NCBI RefSeq assembly: GCF_032773895.1
Contig: NZ_CP120416.1
Location: 1,858,001-1,922,000, forward strand
Reading direction: 5' to 3'
DNA length: 64,000 nucleotides
Source: Teredinibacter sp. KSP-S5-2
GTDB taxonomy: Bacteria; Pseudomonadota; Gammaproteobacteria; Pseudomonadales; Cellvibrionaceae
Positions 38,038 through 47,587 of the stretch are shown one piece after another; the stretch's first letter is position 1, and every line of letters begins with the position of its first letter. The position numbers were made by a program, and so were the translations under genes. The notes beneath the pieces are model-generated. The model was not told where the DNA came from, ran no database searches, and saw only the letters and a program-made list of their open reading frames with translations.

Positions 38038-40194
38038 TTAGGCAAAATCAATATCGAATGGTAGTTGACGGATTCTTTTGCCACTTGCTTCGTAGATGGC
38101 GTTGGCTAATGCGGGGAGAAATGGCAAGTGGACAGCTTCTCCTACACCTTGAGGCGATACATCGCTGTCTAAAATTAACGTTTCGACTAAAGGCATATCA
38201 GTAATGGTGGGAATAGGGTAATCATCGAAATTACTTTCAACCGCTGCGCCACTTTTTATTTGAATGCCCGAATATTTTATGTCCTTTATCATCATTAGCA
38301 CGCCACCTTCGTTTTGCGCTTTGACTGTATCTGGATTAATGATAATGCCGCAGTCGATAACGGATACCACTTTGTCTATTTTTAGCTTGCCACTAAAGTA
38401 GCTTACTTTGACGCAATGAGCGCTTACGCAGCCCGCCAGTTCCGTTATGGCGATACCTTTTCCGCAACCACATTTGCTTTTCTCGTTCCAGTTAACCAAG
38501 TTTGACAGGGCTTTTAACACACGGGTGTGCCTTGGCTTGTGAGCTAAAAGTTTTAACCTGACGGTCATTGGGTTCTGGTGTGTCTGTGCACATATCTCGT
38601 CGATAAACGATTCATGCGCAAAGGCATTGTTTGGTGCGTAAACACCGCGAAACCAGCTGATGGGAATTTTATTAAATTGACGATTGAATTTATATGCTCG
38701 GTTAGCAATTGCGTAATCTGTTATGCCGTTGGTGATATATTTTTCTGCAGAGTTGGGATTTTGCGCCTCTATTTGATTTGCTTGGTCTTGTGCAATTATC
38801 GTGTGAGTCAGTGATTCAATTTCGCCTTCTTCGGTCAGCTTTGCCTGTAAGTGATTTAAACTGGCAAATCTAAAAGGGCCTTGTGTTATATCGTCTTCTC
38901 TTGTCCAAATAACCTTAACGGGCTTTTGTAATTTTTGGGATAAATATGCTGCTTCAAGGCAGAAGTCTGGGATCGATTTCCTACCAAAGCCACCACCGAG
39001 ATAGGTGACATTGATTTTGACTTGCTGCCATTTTAGCCCCAACAAATTTGCCAATGCATCTTGAGTCCATTGTGGTGCTTGTATTGGTGCCCAGAGCTCA
39101 CAGTGATTTTCTGTGACATGCGCAGTGGCGTTTAAGGGTTCCATGCAGGCGTGTGCCTGATAGGGACAAAAATAACTTTGGGATAGATTTAACGAGGCAT
39201 CTTGGGTGTCGAGTTCAGCGAGAGCTTCTATATTCCCATTAGCCTCTAGAGTTATCCCTGTTTTATTTACCTGTTCTTCAAAGTGGTGATAAATGTCACT
39301 GCTGTCCAGAGTTTTATCTATTTTTTCCCATTTTATGCGTAGATACTTTCTGGCTTCATTTGCCGTATAGAAATCTTTTGCAATGATTGCGATCCCTCTA
39401 CGTGTAAAGGGAAGGACTTGCATTTGAGTTTCAATGACATCCACAACTCCGGGGATGGACAGTAGTTCCTGACGATTGTAACTGCTGATCTCGCCATGGA
39501 AGTAGGGGCAGCGGGTAACGCTGGCAGCAAGCATCCCAGGTACTTTAACATCCATACCAAAAATGGCTGAACCGTTGATTTTTGCCTGGTTGTCACGTCG
39601 TTTTTGAGGCTTACCTATTTGTTTGTATTCACTTTTGTTTTTCAGCGAAATACTTTTAGGTGGGATTAAGTAGCTGGCACTGTTTGCAAGTTGACCATAT
39701 GTGAAGCTTTTTCCCGATAGGTGATTCAAAACTCTTCCCGATTGCGTGCTGCACTCATTTAATGGGATTTTCCATGTATTGACAGCCGCCTCCATAAGCA
39801 TATGACGGACCGTCGCCGCTAAAACCCGACATCGCTCCCAAGAGTCTTTGGTGCTTTTACTGCCCCAGGATGTCTGATCACCATAGTGCTCGCGATTAAC
39901 GTCACTTTGATAAAAATCCACTTGATCCACGTCGACATCCAGTTCTTCCGCCAAAATTGTCAGCGTGGTGTGTAAACTACCTTGCCCCATTTCGGGTAGG
40001 TGATTGGCAAACACAATACGTCCGTCGGAATAGAGCGTAATAAATTGGTTATAGGCGATGGATTTTTGTTCGGCCAGGCTGACTTTTTTGACTGCTCCCT
40101 CTGTACTCAGCGAGGATTGTGCATACGCAAGACACAATGCTCCAGGGACAATCTTTAACAGTTCTCTTCGATTTATCTTGGCGTCATTGATCAT
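38038..40194 (-). CDS. Molybdenum hydroxylase large subunit (isoquinoline 1-oxidoreductase-like)
   Basis: A 718-residue molybdopterin-binding subunit of the xanthine dehydrogenase family, of the periplasmic isoquinoline/aldehyde oxidoreductase type. The N-terminus NRRELLKIVPGALCLAYA looks like a Tat signal with twin Arg. Typical segments are HLPEMGQGSLHTTLTILAEE, RCPYFHGEIS, YLGGGFGRKS, FRGVYAPNNAFAHESFID, and GVGEAVHLPFLPALANAI with the catalytic Glu near the C-terminus. It acts with the [2Fe-2S] subunit encoded 24 bases upstream. The substrate is probably an aldehyde or N-heterocycle; it cannot be read from sequence. No cytochrome c partner is adjacent. Confidence 0.9.
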   Translation of the reverse strand: MINDAKINRRELLKIVPGALCLAYAQSSLSTEGAVKKVSLAEQKSIAYNQFITLYSDGRIVFANHLPEMGQGSLHTTLTILAEELDVDVDQVDFYQSDVNREHYGDQTSWGSKSTKDSWERCRVLAATVRHMLMEAAVNTWKIPLNECSTQSGRVLNHLSGKSFTYGQLANSASYLIPPKSISLKNKSEYKQIGKPQKRRDNQAKINGSAIFGMDVKVPGMLAASVTRCPYFHGEISSYNRQELLSIPGVVDVIETQMQVLPFTRRGIAIIAKDFYTANEARKYLRIKWEKIDKTLDSSDIYHHFEEQVNKTGITLEANGNIEALAELDTQDASLNLSQSYFCPYQAHACMEPLNATAHVTENHCELWAPIQAPQWTQDALANLLGLKWQQVKINVTYLGGGFGRKSIPDFCLEAAYLSQKLQKPVKVIWTREDDITQGPFRFASLNHLQAKLTEEGEIESLTHTIIAQDQANQIEAQNPNSAEKYITNGITDYAIANRAYKFNRQFNKIPISWFRGVYAPNNAFAHESFIDEICAQTHQNPMTVRLKLLAHKPRHTRVLKALSNLVNWNEKSKCGCGKGIAITELAGCVSAHCVKVSYFSGKLKIDKVVSVIDCGIIINPDTVKAQNEGGVLMMIKDIKYSGIQIKSGAAVESNFDDYPIPTITDMPLVETLILDSDVSPQGVGEAVHLPFLPALANAIYEASGKRIRQLPFDIDFA

Positions 40195-40218
40195 TGCAAT
40201 ACGTACAGCTTAACGTGT

Positions 40219-40671
40219 TTATTCAGTGACATGGCGAATGGCGCTTTTGATTCTTTGATAGGTTCCGCAACGACAGAGGTTACCCTTCATTGCTTGATCA
40301 ATTTGTTCATCGGTTGGTTTTTGGACTTTGTCTAACAGGGCTGATGCAGACATAAGCTGTCCCGGCTGACAATAACCACACTGGGGCACGTTAAAGGTAT
40401 CCCAGGCTTGTTTGAGTTCGTTTGCGGTGTGGCCGGAAAGCCCTTCAATTGTGGTAATGCTTGCATTCGCTGCCGCTGAAACAGGAAGGCTGCAGGACCT
40501 CACAGCTTCGCCGTTTAGGTGAATTGTGCAGGCACCGCATAAGCCTTTTCCACAGCTATATTTAGTGCCTGTAAGATTGAGATCGTCCCGGAGTACCCAC
40601 AGAAGTGGTTTATCGGGAGGAGCTACGACTTTGACCACACTGCCATTCAGGGTAAAAGAAATCGGAATCAT
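40219..40671 (-). CDS. [2Fe-2S] subunit of molybdenum hydroxylase (IorA-like)
   Basis: A 150-residue electron-transfer subunit with two [2Fe-2S] sites. The plant-ferredoxin-like N-terminal site is in KYSCGKGLCGACTIHLNG plus a later Cys (RSC). The C-terminal helical site is CGYCQPGQ and CRCGTYQRI. It has no signal peptide of its own and would be carried through the Tat system with the large subunit encoded immediately downstream. Confidence 0.94.
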   Translation of the reverse strand: MIPISFTLNGSVVKVVAPPDKPLLWVLRDDLNLTGTKYSCGKGLCGACTIHLNGEAVRSCSLPVSAAANASITTIEGLSGHTANELKQAWDTFNVPQCGYCQPGQLMSASALLDKVQKPTDEQIDQAMKGNLCRCGTYQRIKSAIRHVTE

Positions 40672-40726
40672 GGTGATTTCTCGTGAATAAATCAGTGGGT
40701 CAAATTTTAGGGGGCTACGCGTAAAC

Positions 40727-41650
40727 TTAAAGTGAACAGGGCGATTCCAATGGTGGTTGCCATGCTGGAACCGTATCTGAGTACACTTGCTTATTCGTAC
40801 GCATCTGAGCGACTTTTCCTGAGATCTCTTCTGTAGTCAACGCAACGTTTTTCTCAAAGAATACCCAATCAACATCTTGTTGGTAAATGCGGGTTTCATC
40901 AGAATCAATCAGACCGTTTTTTACAAACCAAAGGTTAAAGTTTATCGACATCGGTGCTTCAGGGTAGACTTCTTCATCGTGAGTAAAGAACTCTTTACCA
41001 TCGACAAAGTATTTCACTTCGTTATTCATGGCTTGAATCACCAGTGTACGCCATCCAGCATAGGACTCTTCCTTCAGGCCATGTTGATTTTTCATGGTCC
41101 AGGGATCGTGCTGGAAGGTTTCCCATGAGGTTACCCATAGCGCTCTATCGTGCTTCCAGCCACCGTTAGCCAAATACTCAAAATCCAGTTCGCTGTAATC
41201 CGGATCCATGGGTGATTCGAGTGGGCTGATGGTGTAAAAGGTTTCAATAATCTGGTCGCCATCAGGCCCTTGAGCCGGTTCGTCAGAGAACAATACTCGA
41301 GCGGCATAGGTGCCTTCACGGAATTTTCGTTGATAGCAAATTTGTGCTTGTGCGGTGTTGTCGATATCGCCTTTGATGGTGGCGCTGAGTCTGACAAAGG
41401 AGTTTTCGGGTGCTTCAGCTGGATGGAAGCTAATGCCTTTCTCGTCCCAGTGGGCTCGTTTATCCCCTGGGTGTCCTTTCCCTGTGCGAGCTTGCCAGCC
41501 ATTTTGATTAAAACCTGCCATATCCTGGTAGGAGAAGTCATCAAAAAATATTTGAGATGTCTGCTCTGTCGGTTCGTTTGAACCACAGGAGACTATAAGT
41601 GCAGCCAGCGCAAGTAGAGGTATATTTTTCATGTTTTTCATAATAGGCAT
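40727..41650 (-). CDS. GH16-family glycoside hydrolase, lipoprotein
   Basis: A 307-residue predicted lipoprotein (ALIVSC-GSN lipobox near residue 22) with a beta-jelly-roll GH16 catalytic domain. The catalytic signature E154-L-D156-F-E158 in YSELDFEYLANG gives the nucleophile and acid/base Glu. GH16 enzymes cut beta-linked galactans or glucans such as agar, porphyran, carrageenan or laminarin; which one is not evident. The start is uncertain among three closely spaced ATGs (41650, 41641, 41632), none with a strong ribosome-binding site. It lies 55 bases upstream of the molybdenum hydroxylase pair. Confidence 0.83.
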   Translation of the reverse strand: MPIMKNMKNIPLLALAALIVSCGSNEPTEQTSQIFFDDFSYQDMAGFNQNGWQARTGKGHPGDKRAHWDEKGISFHPAEAPENSFVRLSATIKGDIDNTAQAQICYQRKFREGTYAARVLFSDEPAQGPDGDQIIETFYTISPLESPMDPDYSELDFEYLANGGWKHDRALWVTSWETFQHDPWTMKNQHGLKEESYAGWRTLVIQAMNNEVKYFVDGKEFFTHDEEVYPEAPMSINFNLWFVKNGLIDSDETRIYQQDVDWVFFEKNVALTTEEISGKVAQMRTNKQVYSDTVPAWQPPLESPCSL

Positions 41651-42009
41651 CGTAAAAAATTGTCGTTATAAAATTTCTATCACTATGTCAGTAATACTAG
41701 GCGTAAAAAATAACATGTTAAATAGAAACTTTCTTGTTTGGTACAAAAATACGTTTTTTTAATCAAAAAGAAGAAATGAGTGTGTGATAAGGCATATTTA
41801 GCATATTGTCTCACCAAAGATCCGTGTTTTCGTATTTCCTCTATTTGATAAATTTAGACGCTATCATAGGAAAAGGGAAAAATACGTCAGTGAATATGAT
41901 TTGCGTGCCGTGTGTTTATATCTGATATCCGCTAAGAATGTGAGGTTAAATGTTTTTTGTGCAATTTGAAAAAAATGGAATTAGCTTGTTAAAAGTCTAC
42001 CCAAAAGAG
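41651..42009. other. 359-base AT-rich intergenic region
   Basis: Upstream of the GH16 gene and downstream of pabB. Very AT-rich, with no open frame, hairpin terminator or repeat I can support; presumably it holds the GH16 promoter. Confidence 0.5.
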
Positions 42010-43359
42010 TTATACAAGATTCAGACTTTTCATCAGGTGCGATATTTTGTCTATGGATTCCTGGTACTCTTCTTCCGCTATTGAGTCGACAACAATACCT
42101 CCACCACCAGAGCAGAAAATCTGTTGATCGATAATTTGCATTGTGCGAATGGCAATGTTTGAGTCAAAGTTCGAATCTGCGCTCAAATAGAAAACACTCC
42201 CGCAGTAAACCCCTCTGTTATGGGCTTCCAACTCTTCAATTATTTCCATAGCCCGCTTTTTTGGGGCACCGGTAATACTGCCACCAGGAAAGCATTGCAG
42301 GAAAAAATTCAAAGGGGAAACTGATTCTTTGACTGTTCCTGTCACAGTGCTAACCAAATGATGGACATTGATAAAAGACTGCAACTGATAGAGCTGCGGT
42401 GTTTTTACCGAATGGGGAATGCAGCATTTACTGAAATCATTTCTCAGTAAGTCCACAATCATCAGATTTTCTGCACGGTTCTTTTCGCTTTCTTGTAGTT
42501 TTTGTGCATTCTCTTTATCTGTTTTAGGGTTTTCTGATCGGCTTATGGTGCCTTTTATAGGCTGTGTTTGAGCTTGATTGTTGTTGATGGCAATGAACTG
42601 CTCGGGCGATAAGCTTAGAATTTGGCTTTTGTCGAAACCCAAAAAAGCGGAATACGGGCTGGGTGAACTCTTGCGTAAAGCTAAATATGCCTCACTCGGG
42701 TTGCCGGAAAATTCAGCCCGAAACTCTTGGGTATAATTTACCTGATAGGTATCTCCGGCGAGAATGAATTCTTTTATTTGTTGAATTTTTTTTAGATATT
42801 CAGCTTTGTCAACGTTTGACTCAAACTTTGATACCGAAAAACGTTTTCTAGGATTCTTTGGTATACCTTGTGTTAGTGCGCTATAGATTTCCTGTTGGCT
42901 TTGTTGAGTACAGTTTGGTTGAAAAACTAGTGCAGATGTTTTTTTTAAATGATCTTGAATAACTGCCCAGGTATAAATGCCAATGGTACTGGTGTGTTTT
43001 TCTTTTTTGGATGAAAAAATAGCAAAGTGTTTGTGGTTGTAATCATAATTGAAATAGCCTATTGCGCCGCCGATAAACGGCAGATCGCTATTATGCGATT
43101 CCGTCACCTGGCAGTGGGTTGCTATGGCTTGTTCAATGTCGATATAGCTTGGATTGTGAAGTACCTGAACGGGGTTGGCGGAGAGGATGTCATAGCGACC
43201 TGAGGTGTGTGCAGGATATCCCGAGTCCAGCCACACGCGGTTAGTAAAACCCTCTAGGCGCAATAAGTACTGACTGCTATCTTCCAGATACGGAAGTTCA
43301 ATGGTATTTATCTGTTTGATCACAAGAATACTAATGCTGCGGTTCGGGAAAGGGCGCAT
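42010..43359 (-). CDS. pabB: Aminodeoxychorismate synthase component I
   Basis: Makes 4-amino-4-deoxychorismate from chorismate for folate synthesis, together with PabA. The 449-residue protein has the chorismate-binding domain with P267-I-K269-G-T; the Lys at this place is the mark of PabB against TrpE (PIAGT). The C-terminal signature is GGSITGAPKKRAMEIIEELE. The N-terminal lobe (1-170) is the usual structural domain. The ATG at 43359 begins a plausible N-terminus. No pabA or pabC is adjacent. Confidence 0.93.
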   Translation of the reverse strand: MRPFPNRSISILVIKQINTIELPYLEDSSQYLLRLEGFTNRVWLDSGYPAHTSGRYDILSANPVQVLHNPSYIDIEQAIATHCQVTESHNSDLPFIGGAIGYFNYDYNHKHFAIFSSKKEKHTSTIGIYTWAVIQDHLKKTSALVFQPNCTQQSQQEIYSALTQGIPKNPRKRFSVSKFESNVDKAEYLKKIQQIKEFILAGDTYQVNYTQEFRAEFSGNPSEAYLALRKSSPSPYSAFLGFDKSQILSLSPEQFIAINNNQAQTQPIKGTISRSENPKTDKENAQKLQESEKNRAENLMIVDLLRNDFSKCCIPHSVKTPQLYQLQSFINVHHLVSTVTGTVKESVSPLNFFLQCFPGGSITGAPKKRAMEIIEELEAHNRGVYCGSVFYLSADSNFDSNIAIRTMQIIDQQIFCSGGGGIVVDSIAEEEYQESIDKISHLMKSLNLV

Positions 43360-43430
43360 TTTAGATGTTGTTGCAGCAAAAGGCTACGGGATAGAATCCG
43401 CTTACATCGTAAAAGAGAACGAGTAATCCT

Positions 43431-43745
43431 ATGAGCTTTTACCCGTTGGAAAAATTAAATCGTTTGTATGATGGATACCAACAACCTTTTTCCGTTGCCG
43501 GTAGACAGTTGTTACTCATACAAGCTGAAGGCAAACTCCACCTTATTGAGAACCGGTGTCCGCATATGGACGTGAGTTTAACCACCGCAGTCCAGCTGCC
43601 TGGTGGCATGATTCGTTGTCGTGCACATGGTATTGAGTTTGATCTCGTGTCTGGTAAGGCTCAGGGGCCTTTGGGGGATACCATTGACTGCTTACAGCAT
43701 TTCACTCTCGTTTATGAGGGTAATCAGGTTGGTGTCGAGTTATAG
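43431..43745 (+). CDS. Rieske [2Fe-2S] protein (NirD/ferredoxin-like)
   Basis: A 104-residue soluble Rieske protein. The cluster ligands are C43-P-H45 (ENRCPHMD) and C63-R-A-H66 (RCRAHGIEF). It is short, without membrane anchor, like the ferredoxin components of oxygenases or small-subunit nitrite reductase NirD. It is divergent from pabB; no oxygenase partner is adjacent, so the electron acceptor is unknown. Confidence 0.88.
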   Translation: MSFYPLEKLNRLYDGYQQPFSVAGRQLLLIQAEGKLHLIENRCPHMDVSLTTAVQLPGGMIRCRAHGIEFDLVSGKAQGPLGDTIDCLQHFTLVYEGNQVGVEL

Positions 43746-43832
43746 GGGCGTATCGGGGCGATCCGTCGAGATAGTGCAATATTTGGTCTAGTCTATATAG
43801 ATATCGTTTAGTAGGCTTATCGAAAACGGCTT

Positions 43833-44696
43833 ATGTCCTATCTATGGTGCAGGTTTCTTGTTCTCAGTCTCGTTATCCTGCTGGCGCCCTCTGGATGGGC
43901 GAACCCGGTACAGGTTGCTATTCCCACTAGTGATACAAAAGACCTGACCACCTTTATCGCAGATCGCTCTTTGTTGGATATCGATAATTTCCACCAAACC
44001 AGGCGTGATATAGCCCTTCAGGTATTGCAACGTCAAGCGCTTCTCTTGGGCGGTTACACCAAGCCATTAGAGAGCAGGGAAGTAATTAATAATCGCCGTA
44101 TTTTGACTTTGGTTGTGCAAGGAAAGGTCGCAATCTCTGGGATCAGTTTCTGGTTAAGTGGGTTGGAAAACTATCGTGAACAAGTATGGGTAACCGATGA
44201 AATTATTGGTGACGGCAGCTTTGTTGTCGGCATGTACACCACTGAGTCCAGGCTCAAAAGTTTCCAAGTCAACGAAGACCTGCATGCTTTGGTACCCATA
44301 TCAAACAGAAGCTGGGAAAAAGACTGGCAGGCGTTGCTTCAGTTCCATCGTCGAGAGCCAATTGACACCTTCAATTGGGAATCGGTTGTTAGAATGCTGG
44401 TTGCCGGGAGGGCGGATTATACTTTGGCACCGTTTCAGCAGACGGAAGGAATGGTGTTAAACGCCTACGGACAAACCCTACACCCCATACCTCGTGTTAA
44501 GTTTTTAATTCCCGGAAGTCAACACTGGGTTGTCAGCAAAATACATCCGGAAGGTGCGGCGATATACAGAGCCTTACAGCTTGGCTTGGCACAACTTAAA
44601 GCACAGGGTCGTTTGCGTACAGCGTTAACGGAAGCGGGGTTTTACAACGAATCGGTTATTGACTGGCAAACCGTTAATGAAAGATTTATAAAATAA
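43833..44696 (+). CDS. Periplasmic solute-binding-like protein, unknown ligand
   Basis: A 287-residue exported protein (signal peptide to about residue 23, ...SGWANPVQVA). The fold pattern suggests an SBP_bac_3-like periplasmic binding protein: a lobe starting with VQVAIPTSD, a hinge, MLVAGRADYTLAPF typical of the second lobe, and a C-terminal HPEGAAIYRALQLGLAQLKAQGRL. Similar orphan proteins are common in marine gammaproteobacteria and are not always transport proteins. No permease or ATPase is adjacent. It overlaps the convergent GNAT gene by 11 bases. Confidence 0.72.
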   Translation: MSYLWCRFLVLSLVILLAPSGWANPVQVAIPTSDTKDLTTFIADRSLLDIDNFHQTRRDIALQVLQRQALLLGGYTKPLESREVINNRRILTLVVQGKVAISGISFWLSGLENYREQVWVTDEIIGDGSFVVGMYTTESRLKSFQVNEDLHALVPISNRSWEKDWQALLQFHRREPIDTFNWESVVRMLVAGRADYTLAPFQQTEGMVLNAYGQTLHPIPRVKFLIPGSQHWVVSKIHPEGAAIYRALQLGLAQLKAQGRLRTALTEAGFYNESVIDWQTVNERFIK

Positions 44697-45621
44697 ATTG
44701 AGTTAAATTCGGATCGGTATCACTGTACTTTTGCCAGTAGCGATCAAATTCTTCTAGGCAGGATTCACTTTCCCTGGGGGCTTGGTAATTTACAAAGCCG
44801 TCTTGATTTTGTTCATCATTAAAATAGATAAGTCGTCTTTTATCGCAAATGCAAAACCCCACTTCAGCTTTCATCGGGTCTTCATTGATCACCCGAATCG
44901 CTACTTTACTGGAAATCCTTTGTGCCAAAGTAATTAACGGATGGTTGCTGCCATAAAGTGGTTTGGCTGTATGCACCAGCATTCGTATGCGAGCGCGCCT
45001 ATTTGAACGGGCAAACCGGGAAAGTGCATCTACCAAGCGTGGGTTGGCAAAGATGCCTGTTTGTAGGTGATGTGAATAGATGTCTACATATCTCAGTGTC
45101 GGTTGGACCATAGCTGCCAGGTGATGAGCGAACTCCAGGGCTGAGATTGGCCGTATTACCTGATCTTGGAAAAGATTTTCCAATCGTTCAGCAGACTCTG
45201 GGGTAAAGATCATCCGTTGATGTGTAACGTCATACTCCGTATGTACGTCACCTGCAGCCTGAAAACCAAGCTGTTGGTAAAAGTGTATAGCGTGTTGCTG
45301 AGCATTGAGAAACACTGGTTGGTCACAATGGATCAGAGCATGCCGGGTCGCGTGTACGAGCAGTTGCGATCCAATCCCTTGTTGACGGAATTGAGGAAGC
45401 ACTGCTAAACGCCCGATTTGTCCGGTGTTTAATACCCGGACTGTGCCAGCAGGTAGGTTGCGGGAATAAGCTAGCAGGTGGAGAGTGGTGGGGTTATGAT
45501 CCCATTCATCCACTTCGTCCTTTTCTGGAAAGCCTTGTTCCTGACAGAACACTTCTTTGCGTATGTTATGGAGTTCTGTGTTTGCTGTTGTCCATTCCAC
45601 TTGTTCTATACGTAGCGACAT
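44686..45621 (-). CDS. GNAT acetyltransferase with C-terminal domain of unknown function
   Basis: A 311-residue two-domain protein. Residues ~1-140 are a GNAT domain with the acetyl-CoA loop LAVLPQFRQQGIGSQLL. Residues ~150-311 form a second domain seen attached to GNAT proteins in pseudomonads (I believe DUF7931; uncertain), with HHLQTGIFANPRLVDALSRF. The ATG at 45621 is chosen: it follows the stop of the upstream gene by one base and has GGGGTGAG in front; an earlier GTG at 45630 lies inside the upstream gene. Tight coupling to the ribosomal oxygenase gene suggests a related role, perhaps in protein modification (inference). Confidence 0.83.
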   Translation of the reverse strand: MSLRIEQVEWTTANTELHNIRKEVFCQEQGFPEKDEVDEWDHNPTTLHLLAYSRNLPAGTVRVLNTGQIGRLAVLPQFRQQGIGSQLLVHATRHALIHCDQPVFLNAQQHAIHFYQQLGFQAAGDVHTEYDVTHQRMIFTPESAERLENLFQDQVIRPISALEFAHHLAAMVQPTLRYVDIYSHHLQTGIFANPRLVDALSRFARSNRRARIRMLVHTAKPLYGSNHPLITLAQRISSKVAIRVINEDPMKAEVGFCICDKRRLIYFNDEQNQDGFVNYQAPRESESCLEEFDRYWQKYSDTDPNLTQFIL

Positions 45622-45622
45622 T

Positions 45623-46783
45623 TCACTCACCCCGGTTCTCTATAAGCAGTTCATATTCGCAGAGTTCCGCAATGACAGCTTGTTGCTCTTTAGTCAGCTT
45701 TGACCAATACAAGGTTTGATACGCGCTTAAGCCGGATGCCAGAGCGGTGTTCGTCAACCACTTCATCCCGTTAATAAATAGCATGCATTGCTCATCAGGT
45801 AACTGAAAGTACGCTGCTCTAACGTGCGGTGAAAGCTGGAATGAATTTGTCGCTGTTAATTCATCGAAAAGCATTGGCGAAATGGGGGAGAATTCGGTAT
45901 CCATATTTGGCTGTGTCATGTATTTGCCAAACCACTCCGCGATTTTTCCGGTGTCCCCTGTATAGGTTTGTAAAATATTTTGTACCTGGCTGATGGCTGA
46001 ACACGGAATCTCTCCGCAATACTTTGTGGGCTTGAGGTCAATGTCTGTATAGCGCTGGTCTTGCAGTAAAAAAGACGACGCCTCCTGACAGAAATCCAGC
46101 AAAATATCCTCGTGGCTTGGTGCTCTGAAACCAATGGAATATGTAATACAATTGTCGCTGGCTGCAGTTCCCCAATGAGCGAGTTGCGGCGGAAGGTATA
46201 ACATATCACCCGGTTCTAATACCCATTCTTCGTTGGTATCAAACTCGGTCAATATTTGCATGGCTACGTCAGGTAAAAGTGGGCTTTGTGCATCGCATAT
46301 TTGGCCGAGTTTCCAGCGTCGGGAACCTAGCCCCTGTAGCAAAAATACATCGTAATAATCAAAATGTGGCCCGACACCGCCGCCCATACTTGCGTAACTG
46401 GCCATGACATCATCCAAACGCCAGTTTGGCAGGAAACGAAATGACTGTAATAGCTGGTTAGCTGCTTCGTTAAAACTGTCCAGGTTTTGCACCAATAGAG
46501 TCCAATGTTTTTCCGGCAGTTCAGCGAAAACTGTTTCTGGAAAAGGCCCGTGTTTTACTTGCCATAAACTGTGTAATGGGTCATCTGTTGGTGTTTCAAT
46601 GATCAAACGGGAAGTGATGTCTTCCTCTAATGCATAGCCGGCTAATTCTTCTGGTGAAATGGGTGAAATAAACCCAGGAAATGCCTGTCGAACTAATAAT
46701 GGTTTTTTCTGCCAGTATTCCGCAAAAAACTGTTCAACAGATACGGAGCCAAGAGGGGATTGAGTATTCACAATATCGGACAC
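45623..46783 (-). CDS. roxA: Ribosomal protein uL16 arginine hydroxylase, RoxA/YcfD type
   Basis: A 2-oxoglutarate- and Fe(II)-dependent JmjC-type oxygenase that hydroxylates an arginine of ribosomal protein L16. The 386-residue length fits. The iron triad is H140-F-D142 in GPHFDYYDVF and His203 in QLAHWGTAA; GLGSRRWKLG follows as in YcfD. The C-terminal winged-helix region is acidic. The start is a GTG at 46783 with no strong ribosome-binding site. Confidence 0.9.
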   Translation of the reverse strand: MSDIVNTQSPLGSVSVEQFFAEYWQKKPLLVRQAFPGFISPISPEELAGYALEEDITSRLIIETPTDDPLHSLWQVKHGPFPETVFAELPEKHWTLLVQNLDSFNEAANQLLQSFRFLPNWRLDDVMASYASMGGGVGPHFDYYDVFLLQGLGSRRWKLGQICDAQSPLLPDVAMQILTEFDTNEEWVLEPGDMLYLPPQLAHWGTAASDNCITYSIGFRAPSHEDILLDFCQEASSFLLQDQRYTDIDLKPTKYCGEIPCSAISQVQNILQTYTGDTGKIAEWFGKYMTQPNMDTEFSPISPMLFDELTATNSFQLSPHVRAAYFQLPDEQCMLFINGMKWLTNTALASGLSAYQTLYWSKLTKEQQAVIAELCEYELLIENRGE

Positions 46784-46960
46784 TATTCTTTTTTATTTGT
46801 CAGTGGGCAGGCATTGTAGCTTAGTCTACAAAATATTTAACCCAGCGTTAGTGTCAGAGTTCATTGTTAGTCTGGCGGCAGAGTTCATTTTGTTTCAAAT
46901 ATAAAGAGTAACTTTTTCTTGAATGTCATGGCCTGCGTCAATGTGAGCTTTTCGTCAGAC

Positions 46961-46986
46961 AAAAAAATAGCACCTTAACGGTGCTA
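46961..46986 (-). terminator. Terminator after the riboswitch-controlled gene
   Basis: On the minus strand TAGCACC and GGTGCTA form a 7-bp stem with a 5-base loop followed by a run of seven T. It lies about 50 bases beyond the stop codon at 47039. Confidence 0.85.
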
Positions 46987-47038
46987 CTCAATAGCGTTTA
47001 AACAAACGATTTTAGAAAAGGGCAAAGGGGAGTTCGCT

Positions 47039-47533
47039 TTATCCTCCTAAAGAGCCTACCGCACGATTCATCAACGAACCTTTTTTCGGTTCGAAGGCGC
47101 GATAGTGTTCAACCATATATTCTGATGGGTTCACAAAGCAATGAACGACCACTTCTTCGGAATCCCTTAGTTCGCCGACGCGGGCAAACATAAACACTTT
47201 ATATAAATACGTACTGCGATCGAAGTAGGTGGAATGGTTATCGATGTACGACGATATCATCTTATCGCCATAGCGTTTCTGGGTTTTTTGTTCGCATATG
47301 CTTGTGGCGTCAAGTAAATCAAAAGGCAGGATTTTGTAGTTGCGCTGTGCGTCGTAATACTTACCGGAATGTTCAATATCAAGAAAAAGGCTTGCCCAGA
47401 ACAAGCAGAGAATGACAGATACAATTGAGCCTGTAATGATTAAGTGAGTACGGGAATAATTGCGCGGGTCAAATTTGCTGTGATGATCGGACCACCAGGT
47501 TTGCAGATGATCCGCGTAGTTAACTAGAGCCAT
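47039..47533 (-). CDS. Single-pass membrane protein under c-di-GMP riboswitch control
   Basis: A 164-residue protein from the ATG at 47533, which follows GGAGAAGAGG. A longer frame to 47632 would run through the riboswitch and is not real. One transmembrane helix at about 32-52 (LIITGSIVSVILCLFWASLF), then a periplasmic domain of about 110 residues with two Cys (CEQ and VHCFV), Tyr-rich, ending SLMNRAVGSLGG. I recognise no family. The upstream aptamer says that its expression follows cyclic di-GMP, so a role in the switch between motile and attached life, such as adhesion, pilus or exopolysaccharide assembly, is the reasonable guess. It has its own terminator and is a single-gene unit. Confidence 0.8.
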   Translation of the reverse strand: MALVNYADHLQTWWSDHHSKFDPRNYSRTHLIITGSIVSVILCLFWASLFLDIEHSGKYYDAQRNYKILPFDLLDATSICEQKTQKRYGDKMISSYIDNHSTYFDRSTYLYKVFMFARVGELRDSEEVVVHCFVNPSEYMVEHYRAFEPKKGSLMNRAVGSLGG

Positions 47534-47587
47534 AACCTCTTCTCCAATTATCAGGAGTGTCCTCTGGAAGAGGAGACTGCCAATGTT

